A stretch of DNA of 7,362 nucleotides from Myxococcales bacterium (lineage in GTDB: Bacteria > Myxococcota_A > Polyangia > Polyangiales > Houyiibacteriaceae). The position numbers and the translations under genes are program-made. The number at the start of each line of letters is the position of its first letter. The first letter of the stretch is position 1. The stretch is from assembly GCA_020354595.1 (NCBI GenBank), contig CP070650.1, forward strand, positions 576,192 to 583,553, given 5' to 3'. Shown piece after piece: positions 1 through 7,362 of the stretch. The notes beneath the pieces are model-generated. The model did no database searches, was not told where the DNA came from, and worked only from the letters and a program-made list of their open reading frames with translations.

Positions 1-377
1 CGCCTCGGCAAGCGCCGGGTGCTGCGCCGCCACCCCCTCCCACCGAGATCTCGACGGCGCGCTCCCGGGCCCGAGCGCGCCCGCCGCAGAAGACGATGCT
101 GGGCATCCCGCGGCCGAACTTCCCAGCGCCGCCTGGTAGGCCCGGCGCTGATGAGCCGGCCGAAGCTGAGCAGAGCGTGGAGGTTCCGACCGAGCGATTC
201 GGGCCTCCGCAGGACGCGAGCCCCAGTCATCGAGCGCGCGCGCGGGTGCGCTACGACAGCGCGAACGAGCCGTTCCCGATGGTCCAGCGTCGCAAGAACG
301 CGCTACGCGGCCTAGCTTTGCTGGTGGTCCTCTCAGCAGCCTGGCTCGCGTACCGGTATCTGACGTTGAATGGCTAA
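1..377 (+). CDS. Proline/arginine-rich protein with C-terminal membrane segment (5'-truncated)
   Basis: The reading frame through codons starting at position 3 is open from the window edge to a TAA at 375-377, giving 124 visible residues. The start lies upstream. The ATG at 96 is probably internal, because the same frame upstream encodes a proline run (27-41) and an Arg/Ala-rich stretch that look like one continuous linker. Visible order: low-complexity Pro/Arg linker, a QKTMLGIPRP motif (87-116), an acidic, Pro-rich, disordered-looking region, then a basic QRRKNALR stretch followed by one hydrophobic helix (about visible residues 101-120, LALLVVLSAAWLAYRYL) and only a few residues after it. 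That is a tail-anchor-like arrangement, with basic residues on the presumed cytoplasmic side. The frame overlaps the kinase start by 8 nt, so the two are probably co-translated. I do not recognise the family. Similar KTMLG-type motifs occur, as I recall, in myxobacterial zinc-ribbon and signalling proteins. Function is unknown, and a kinase substrate or partner is only inference. Confidence 0.66.
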   Translation, partial: PRQAPGAAPPPPPTEISTARSRARARPPQKTMLGIPRPNFPAPPGRPGADEPAEAEQSVEVPTERFGPPQDASPSHRARARVRYDSANEPFPMVQRRKNALRGLALLVVLSAAWLAYRYLTLNG

Positions 378-2280
378 CACCGCGCCAAACGGCCACGCGC
401 TGTGTAGTGCCTGCGGGGAAAGTAACCCACCCGAATCCAAGTTCTGCGGGAAGTGCGGCAAGAGCTTGGCGCCCACGCTTCCGGGAACCGGGGACATCAT
501 CGCGGACCGCTATCGCGTCGTCGAGAAGATCGGCCAGGGCGCAATGGGCACCGTGTACCGCGCCGAGCACGTCCAGATCGGTAAGGCCATGGCGGTCAAG
601 CTGCTTCACCACGAAGTCGAGCAGAATCCCGAGAGCGTCGCGCGCTTCCATCGCGAAGCCGAAGCCGCGTCGCGGCTCAACCATCCGAACACCGTGCACG
701 TGTTCGATTTCGGCCGCACGAAGTCGGGCTCGCTCTACCTGGTGATGGAGTACGTCGACGGCGACGACCTCGGCAAGGTCATCGCTCGCGAGGGCGCCAT
801 GCCTTTTGGTCGCGTGGCCTATCTCTTGGCCCAGGTGGCCGGCTCGGTAGCCGATGCCCACGCGGCAGGCGTCATCCATCGCGACCTCAAGCCGGAGAAT
901 ATCGTCATCGCCGAAGGCCGCGACGGGGAGCGGCCCAAGGTACTGGATTTCGGTCTGGCGAAGCTCTTCGAAGGCACCGTCGAAGCGCAGGTCACGAGCA
1001 GCGGGACGATCGTAGGCACCCCGTACTACATGTCCCCCGAGCAGATCCAGGGCCACGAGCTCGACGGGCGGAGTGACGTCTACGCGATGGGCGCGATCAT
1101 GTATGAATGCGTCGTAGGCAAGCCGCCGTTCGATGCGCCGAACCCGGTTGGCGTCCTCTCGAAGCATCTATCGGAAGAGCCGCAGCGCCCTTCGACTCGG
1201 TCGCCGCTGTCCGTGCCCTCCGAGGCCGACGAAATCATCATGCGCTGCCTCGAAAAAGATCCATCGCATCGCTACCAGACCGCCGAGGAGCTCCGGCAAG
1301 CGCTCATCAAGTATCTCACTTCGGTCGGCTCCGGAGATTGGCGGTTGAGCAGAACCGCTACGCCATCCGCCCGGAGCGGCACTCGGCGCATCGACGAGAT
1401 CGACTCGCTGTTTGCGCGCAAACGACGGCCGTGGCTGTGGTTACTCTTGCTCTTGCTGGCCGCCGGGGGCGTCGCGGCATGGCAGCTCGCGACACGGGGC
1501 CCTTCGGAGCGCGAGCCGAACCACCTGCCAAAGGACGCGACACGACTCGCTGAAGCGACCGAGATGCAAGCCTACCTCGGCCAACGGCTCAGCCAGGATT
1601 CAGGCGACGTCGACCTCTTCGAGATCGAGCATCTTGGGCCCGAGCGCCGCGCGGCCGAGCTCGACGTCAGCTCGATCCCCAACATGGACGTGGTCGTCGA
1701 GTTGCTCAAGCCCGGTACCGACGAACCCCTCATCGTGGCGGACTCCCGTGGCCTCGGTCAGGGGGAGCGTCTGCCCAACGTCCCGGTCGAGCCGGGCAAG
1801 TACCTGATCCGCGTGCGCGAGAGGCTGGCCGAAGGGGAGCTTCCGACGGAGAACGTATCGGACGAGTACTACGTGCGCTGGGAGCTCCTCGACGATGACC
1901 CGACGTTCGAGCGAGAGCTCAACGACTCGCTGGAGCTCGCCGAGCCGCTGCCGCTCGGCGGCGAGCGGCGAGCATGGATCGGCTGGCCGGGTGACGTCGA
2001 CACCTTCTGCTTGAACCAGGACGCCGGGCGTGTCGTCGCGCAGGTGAGCGCGTTGGCGGGGGTCGACCTGGTGCTTCGGGTCGTCGACCGACGCACCGAG
2101 CGTAGCCGCAAGATCGACGATAAGGGTGACGGCCGCGGTGAAACCAGCAAGCAATGGCGAAGCGCCGAGGCCGGAAAGCTGTGCATCGAGGTTTCCGCCG
2201 ATCCGCTCGACCCAAAGGGCCGCGCGGCACAGCCCGAAGAGACCTACGGCGTACGGTTCATCACAGCGCCCGAACGATAG
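370..2280 (+). CDS. Transmembrane Ser/Thr protein kinase with zinc ribbon and tandem PPC-like ectodomains
   Basis: A complete 636-residue Hanks-type kinase. The N-terminal zinc ribbon has C12, C15, C26 and C29. The kinase domain spans about residues 48-316: glycine loop GQGAMG (55-60), ATP-anchoring K77 in MAVK, helix-C E96, catalytic loop HRDLKPEN (170-177, D172), DFG (193-195) and SPE (222-224). It is an RD kinase, and T209, S210, S211, T213 and T217 in the activation loop are candidate phosphosites. A basic KRR (351-353) precedes one membrane helix (about 354-374), placing the kinase in the cytoplasm and the C-terminus outside. The ectodomain (about 379-634) shows two similar halves, each with an EREPN/EREL opening and a GDVD-x-F motif (413-417 and 541-546), resembling PPC beta-sandwich domains; this is my fold reading, unaligned. 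Its only cysteines are C547 and C605, both in the second half. The start at 370 keeps the zinc ribbon intact. No good Shine-Dalgarno precedes it, so coupling to the upstream frame is likely. It abuts queA directly. Ligand and substrates are unknown. Confidence 0.95.
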   Translation: MANTAPNGHALCSACGESNPPESKFCGKCGKSLAPTLPGTGDIIADRYRVVEKIGQGAMGTVYRAEHVQIGKAMAVKLLHHEVEQNPESVARFHREAEAASRLNHPNTVHVFDFGRTKSGSLYLVMEYVDGDDLGKVIAREGAMPFGRVAYLLAQVAGSVADAHAAGVIHRDLKPENIVIAEGRDGERPKVLDFGLAKLFEGTVEAQVTSSGTIVGTPYYMSPEQIQGHELDGRSDVYAMGAIMYECVVGKPPFDAPNPVGVLSKHLSEEPQRPSTRSPLSVPSEADEIIMRCLEKDPSHRYQTAEELRQALIKYLTSVGSGDWRLSRTATPSARSGTRRIDEIDSLFARKRRPWLWLLLLLLAAGGVAAWQLATRGPSEREPNHLPKDATRLAEATEMQAYLGQRLSQDSGDVDLFEIEHLGPERRAAELDVSSIPNMDVVVELLKPGTDEPLIVADSRGLGQGERLPNVPVEPGKYLIRVRERLAEGELPTENVSDEYYVRWELLDDDPTFERELNDSLELAEPLPLGGERRAWIGWPGDVDTFCLNQDAGRVVAQVSALAGVDLVLRVVDRRTERSRKIDDKGDGRGETSKQWRSAEAGKLCIEVSADPLDPKGRAAQPEETYGVRFITAPER

Positions 2281-4454
<2,174 letters not shown>

Positions 4455-4524
4455 CGCCCCAAGGGCGCCGGGGTATGGCCGGACCTTCAACGGTCGACCG
4501 GGCGACGACCAAGAAGGTAGGGGC
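4455..4524 (+). promoter_or_regulatory. tgt-purH intergenic region with palindrome and purH ribosome binding site
   Basis: This 70-nt gap is the only real intergenic space in the window. It holds a 5-bp hairpin (CGCCC 4455-4459 with GGGCG 4463-4467, loop CAA), a perfect 10-bp palindrome CGGTCGACCG (4491-4500), and the Shine-Dalgarno AGAAGG (4512-4517) seven bases before the purH ATG. No T-run follows the hairpin, so an intrinsic terminator is not supported. No convincing -35/-10 pair was recognised. Whether the palindrome is an operator is unknown. Confidence 0.4.
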
Positions 4525-4528
4525 ATGA
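4475..4528 (+). CDS. Possible 17-codon upstream ORF overlapping the purH start
   Basis: An ATG at 4475 opens a 17-codon frame (MAGPSTVDRATTKKVGA) whose TGA at 4526-4528 overlaps the purH ATG as ATGA. The frame contains the purH Shine-Dalgarno. It is preceded only by a G-rich stretch (GGGG 4470-4473), a weak and closely spaced ribosome site. The frame is also open upstream inside tgt, so it may simply be chance openness in GC-rich DNA. The overlap geometry is what one expects of a coupling leader peptide, but nothing else supports translation. Confidence 0.15.
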   Translation: MAGPSTVDRATTKKVGA

Positions 4529-6075
4529 CACAGATCAAGCGCGCATTGGTATCGGTTTCGGACAAGACGGGGGTCGCCGAATTCGCCAAGGGGCTCTCCG
4601 AAGCCGGTGTCGAGATTCTCTCTACGGGCGGCACGGCACGGGCCCTTCGCGAAGGTGGTGTTCCGGTCGTCGACGTCTCCGAGTACACCGAGTCGCCCGA
4701 GATCATGGACGGCCGCGTGAAGACGCTTCATCCGCGCGTTCACGGTGGCATCCTCATGCGCGACAGTGACGAAGACCGCGACGCCCTGACGGGCATCGGC
4801 GGCGCGCCCATCGATCTGGTTTGCGTGAACCTCTACCCTTTCGAGCAGACCGTCGCTCGCGGCGCCTCCCACGAAGAGACGATCGAGAACATCGACATCG
4901 GCGGACCCTCGATGGTGCGAAGCGCTGCCAAAAACCAAGCGCGCGTCACGGTCGTGACCGAGCCGAGCGACTACGAAGAGGTGCTCGCTGCCGTCAAGAG
5001 CGGCGACGGACCAAACGCCTCGCTTCGCGCCCGGCTTGCCGCGAAGGCTTTCGCGCAAACCGCCGCCTATGACGGCGCGATCGCCGCATACCTCACTTCG
5101 CAAGGAAGCGAATCAAAGTTCCCGCGCGCGCTCACCCTGAGCTTCACCAAGGCATACGACGTTCGCTACGGTGAGAACCCCCACCAACAGGGCGCCTTCT
5201 ACATCGAGCGGAACGCACCGCCGGGAAGCCTCGCGCTGGCCGAGTCGCTCGGCGCCGGCGGCAAGGAGCTCTCCTTCAACAACCTCGTCGACGTCGACGC
5301 CACCGTCGAAGCCGTTCGCGAGTTCGAAGGGCCGGCGGCTGTCGTCGTCAAGCACACGAACCCTTGCGGCGTCGCGACGGCCTCGACCCTCGAGGAGGCG
5401 TACCGGATCGCCCGCGAAGCCGACGCCCAGAGCGCTTTCGGCGGCATCGTCGCGTTGAACCGCGAGGTCGACGAGGCTACTGCGAATGCGGTCGCCGAGA
5501 CCTTCATCGAGTGCATCATCGCGCCCGGATTCGCCCCTCGGGGGCTCGAGCGGCTCCGCAAGAAGAAGAACCTTCGCATCCTCGCGACGGGGCAATGGCT
5601 TGCTGCGGACTACCCGGCGCTTCAGTACAAGCGCGTCGGCGGCGGCATCGTCGTGCAGGATCGCGACGCGACCGGACCTTCCGAGGTGCGCGCCGGCACG
5701 GTGGCGACGAAACGGCAGCCTACCGACGCGGAGTGGCAGGCGCTCGATTTCGCGTGGCGCGTCTGCAAGCACGTGAAGTCGAACGCGATCATCTTCGCAA
5801 AGCCCGACCGCACGGTCGGCGTCGGTGCTGGCCAGATGGCGCGCGTGACGGCCGTCGGCATTGCGGCGCAAAAAGCCGGCGAGCTCTCGAAGGGCGCCGT
5901 GATGGCATCCGACGCGTTCTTCCCGTTCCCAGACGGTATCGAGGCGGCCGCTACGGCTGGCATCACCGCAGTGGTCCAGCCCGGGGGCTCGAAGGGCGAT
6001 GAAGCGGTGGTGGCCGCAGCCGACGCCGCCGACATGGCCATGGTCTTCACCGGCGTTCGCCACTTCCGGCATTGA
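4525..6075 (+). CDS. purH: Bifunctional AICAR transformylase/IMP cyclohydrolase PurH
   Basis: PurH catalyses the last two steps of de novo IMP synthesis: 10-formyl-THF-dependent formylation of AICAR, then ring closure of FAICAR to IMP. The 516 residues match the family. The N-terminal cyclohydrolase domain (MGS-like fold, about 1-195) shows ALVSVSDKTG (7-16), LSTGGTARAL (32-41), MDGRVKTLHPRVHGG (61-75, K66), NLYPFEQTV (102-110) and NIDIGGPSMVRSAAKN (122-137). The transformylase domain (about 200-516) shows RYGENPHQQGAFY (214-226), KELSFNNLVDVDA (247-259), the catalytic K276-H277 in VVVKHTNPCG (273-282), FGGIVALNREVD (305-316), CKHVKSNAI (414-422), GAGQMARV (434-441), SDAFFPFPDG (462-471) and the terminal FTGVRHFRH (508-516). 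No key residue appears to be missing. The ATG is supported by AGAAGG seven bases upstream and by the family-typical N-terminus. purD follows after 2 nt. Confidence 0.98.
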   Translation: MTQIKRALVSVSDKTGVAEFAKGLSEAGVEILSTGGTARALREGGVPVVDVSEYTESPEIMDGRVKTLHPRVHGGILMRDSDEDRDALTGIGGAPIDLVCVNLYPFEQTVARGASHEETIENIDIGGPSMVRSAAKNQARVTVVTEPSDYEEVLAAVKSGDGPNASLRARLAAKAFAQTAAYDGAIAAYLTSQGSESKFPRALTLSFTKAYDVRYGENPHQQGAFYIERNAPPGSLALAESLGAGGKELSFNNLVDVDATVEAVREFEGPAAVVVKHTNPCGVATASTLEEAYRIAREADAQSAFGGIVALNREVDEATANAVAETFIECIIAPGFAPRGLERLRKKKNLRILATGQWLAADYPALQYKRVGGGIVVQDRDATGPSEVRAGTVATKRQPTDAEWQALDFAWRVCKHVKSNAIIFAKPDRTVGVGAGQMARVTAVGIAAQKAGELSKGAVMASDAFFPFPDGIEAAATAGITAVVQPGGSKGDEAVVAAADAADMAMVFTGVRHFRH

Positions 6076-6077
6076 TC

Positions 6078-7346
6078 ATGCGGGTTCTGATCGTCGGTGG
6101 AGGCGCGCGAGAGCACGCCCTCGGATGGCGGCTCTCCCAAGAGGAGGGCGTCGAAGTGATCGGCGCGCCGGGCAACGCGGGCATCGCAGCGATCGGCCGC
6201 ACGGTTCCCGTCGATCCGACCGACGCCGCGCAAGTCGTCGCGCTCGCCAAGCAAGAGTCCGCGGACCTGGTCGTCGTCGGCCCCGAGGCGCCGCTGGTCG
6301 CAGGCGTGGTCGATGCGCTTCGTGACAACGGCATCGACGCGTTTGGTCCCGACCGTGAAGCCGCGCAGCTCGAGGGCTCCAAGATCTTTTCCAAGGAGTT
6401 CATGGCGCGGCACGACATTCCGACCGCGGGCTTTGCCGTGTTCGACGATCCCGACGCCGCCACGCGCTACATCGAGGAGGCCGGCCGTCCCCTCGTGGTC
6501 AAGGCCGACGGGCTCGCCGCAGGGAAGGGCGTCATCGTCGCGTCCGATGCGGCGGAAGCCATTGCAGGTGTCGACAAGATCATGCGAGAGCGTGCTTTTG
6601 GCGACGCTGGCAACCGCGTGCTGATCGAAGAGTGCCTCGTCGGCCAAGAGGTGAGCTACCACGTGGTCTCGGACGGAAGACGTTTCATCCCGCTCGCGCC
6701 CGCGCAGGATCACAAGCGGGCCTTCGACGGCGACAAGGGTCCCAACACCGGGGGTATGGGGGCTTATTCGCCGCCGCCCGTCGTCGACGCGGACGTGGAG
6801 AGAAAGATCCTCGAGCGCGTCATCGAGCCGACCCTGAAAGGCATGGCCGCCGAGGGACGCCCGTTTCGAGGCGCGCTGTTCGTTGGGCTGATGATCGTGG
6901 ACGGCGAGCCGATGGTCCTCGAATACAACACCCGCTTCGGGGACCCGGAGTGCCAGACCCTGATGACCCGCTGGAAGGGGTCGATCATGCCGCTGATCCG
7001 CGGCTCGGCGCAGGGGGACTTCGGCGGGCTGACGCCCGAGTGGGAAGCACCCGCGTCGCTTTGCGTCGTGCTCGCGTCGGGCGGCTACCCCGGGAGCTAC
7101 GAGAAGGGCAAGGTGATCACCGGCCTGGTCGAGGCTGCCGAGCACCCCCAGGTGACGGTGTTCCATGCCGGCACGGCGCTCCGCGGCGACGACATCGTGA
7201 CCTCGGGCGGACGCGTGCTTTCCGTCACGGCCATCGGGCAGAGCATCGACGAGGCGGCCGAGTATGCCTACGCCGCCGCCGAGAAGATCGAGTTCGAAGG
7301 AAAACAGCTCCGCCGGGACATCGGCTGGCGCGCCCGCACCCGGTGA
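6078..7346 (+). CDS. purD: Phosphoribosylamine-glycine ligase (GAR synthetase) PurD
   Basis: PurD joins glycine to 5-phosphoribosylamine using ATP, forming GAR in the second step of de novo purine synthesis. With the ATG at 6078 the protein has 422 residues, as is usual. Visible features: MRVLIVGGGAREHAL (1-14), PGNAG (31-35), GPEAPLVAG (68-76), the ATP-grasp motif VKADGLAAGKGV (141-152), AQDHKRAFDGDKGPNTGGMG (209-228), EYNTRFGDPECQ (282-293), LASGGYP (332-338) and the C-terminal LRRDIGWRAR (411-420). An in-frame TTG at 6072 would add two residues and overlap the purH end. The ATG is preferred because the resulting MRVLIVG start matches the family. No strong Shine-Dalgarno is visible and the gap from the purH stop is 2 nt, so termination-reinitiation coupling is likely. 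The stop overlaps the next start as TGATG. Confidence 0.97.
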   Translation: MRVLIVGGGAREHALGWRLSQEEGVEVIGAPGNAGIAAIGRTVPVDPTDAAQVVALAKQESADLVVVGPEAPLVAGVVDALRDNGIDAFGPDREAAQLEGSKIFSKEFMARHDIPTAGFAVFDDPDAATRYIEEAGRPLVVKADGLAAGKGVIVASDAAEAIAGVDKIMRERAFGDAGNRVLIEECLVGQEVSYHVVSDGRRFIPLAPAQDHKRAFDGDKGPNTGGMGAYSPPPVVDADVERKILERVIEPTLKGMAAEGRPFRGALFVGLMIVDGEPMVLEYNTRFGDPECQTLMTRWKGSIMPLIRGSAQGDFGGLTPEWEAPASLCVVLASGGYPGSYEKGKVITGLVEAAEHPQVTVFHAGTALRGDDIVTSGGRVLSVTAIGQSIDEAAEYAYAAAEKIEFEGKQLRRDIGWRARTR

Positions 7347-7362
7347 TGGACGACCTCGCCTC
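7346..7362 (+). CDS. Start of a further operon gene (3'-truncated)
   Basis: An ATG at 7346 overlaps the purD TGA in a TGATG arrangement and opens a frame reading MDDLA before the window ends. Five codons are too few to identify a product. The overlap resembles the tight junctions elsewhere in this gene string, which is the only reason to list it. A purine or unrelated operon gene is possible. Confidence 0.35.

Noticed and set aside
96..98. ATG at 96 as the start of the first gene
   Set aside because: The frame is open upstream to the window edge with a similar Pro/Arg linker, and this ATG lies inside the KTMLG motif.
19..315. Arg-rich + strand frame at the left edge
   Set aside because: The overlapping frame ending at 377 has a sensible basic-flanked membrane helix and couples to the kinase. 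The 19-315 frame is Arg-rich throughout, typical of an out-of-frame reading.
4455..4473. Intrinsic terminator after tgt
   Set aside because: The hairpin stem is only 5 bp, with no T-tract downstream, so termination is not supported.
4455..4524. Purine riboswitch upstream of purH
   Set aside because: The gap is too short, and I see no three-way junction or conserved purine aptamer core.
6072..6074. TTG at 6072 as the purD start
   Set aside because: It adds only two residues and overlaps the purH stop. The ATG at 6078 gives the family-typical MRVLIVG start.
5622..7166. Very long open frame (about 514 codons) on the minus strand across purH and purD
   Set aside because: It lies opposite two clearly recognised purine genes. 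Its residues show no family motif, and such mirror frames are expected in GC-rich coding DNA.

Overview
This is a compact, GC-rich bacterial window. Every supported gene lies on the + strand, and together they cover nearly all of it. The codon style (strong G/C third positions), the Hanks-type Ser/Thr kinase with an N-terminal zinc ribbon, and the proline-rich neighbour carrying a KTMLG motif suggest Myxococcota or another former deltaproteobacterial lineage. That placement is inference from style, not from a marker alignment.

Layout: (1) positions 1-377 hold the 3' end of a gene for a proline/arginine-rich protein with one C-terminal membrane segment. (2) 370-2280 encodes a complete transmembrane Ser/Thr protein kinase: a CxxC-CxxC zinc ribbon, a kinase domain with all main catalytic residues, one membrane helix, and an extracytoplasmic part that I read as two tandem PPC-like beta-sandwich domains. 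(3) 2281-3321 is queA and 3318-4454 is tgt, two enzymes of queuosine tRNA modification. (4) 4525-6075 is purH and 6078-7346 is purD, two enzymes of de novo IMP synthesis. (5) A further reading frame begins at 7346, overlapping the purD stop, and runs off the window.

The junctions are very tight: an 8-nt overlap (partial gene/kinase), direct stop-to-start abutment (kinase/queA), an ATGA overlap (queA/tgt), a 70-nt gap (tgt/purH), a 2-nt gap (purH/purD) and a TGATG overlap (purD/next). This suggests one polycistronic unit with translational coupling. The 70-nt gap before purH is the only real intergenic space. It holds a 10-bp perfect palindrome, a Shine-Dalgarno sequence and a possible 17-codon upstream ORF that overlaps the purH start.

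How the genes may work together: Tgt swaps guanine for preQ1 in tRNA anticodons, and QueA then adds the epoxycyclopentane moiety from SAM. PurD makes GAR early in purine synthesis, and PurH performs the last two steps to IMP. The queuosine precursor derives from GTP and Tgt releases guanine, so the two pairs are metabolically related. The kinase in front could be a signal input or only a co-transcribed neighbour. I saw no mobile element, CRISPR array, tRNA or rRNA. The housekeeping genes are ordinary. The least ordinary content is the kinase architecture and its 5' partner.
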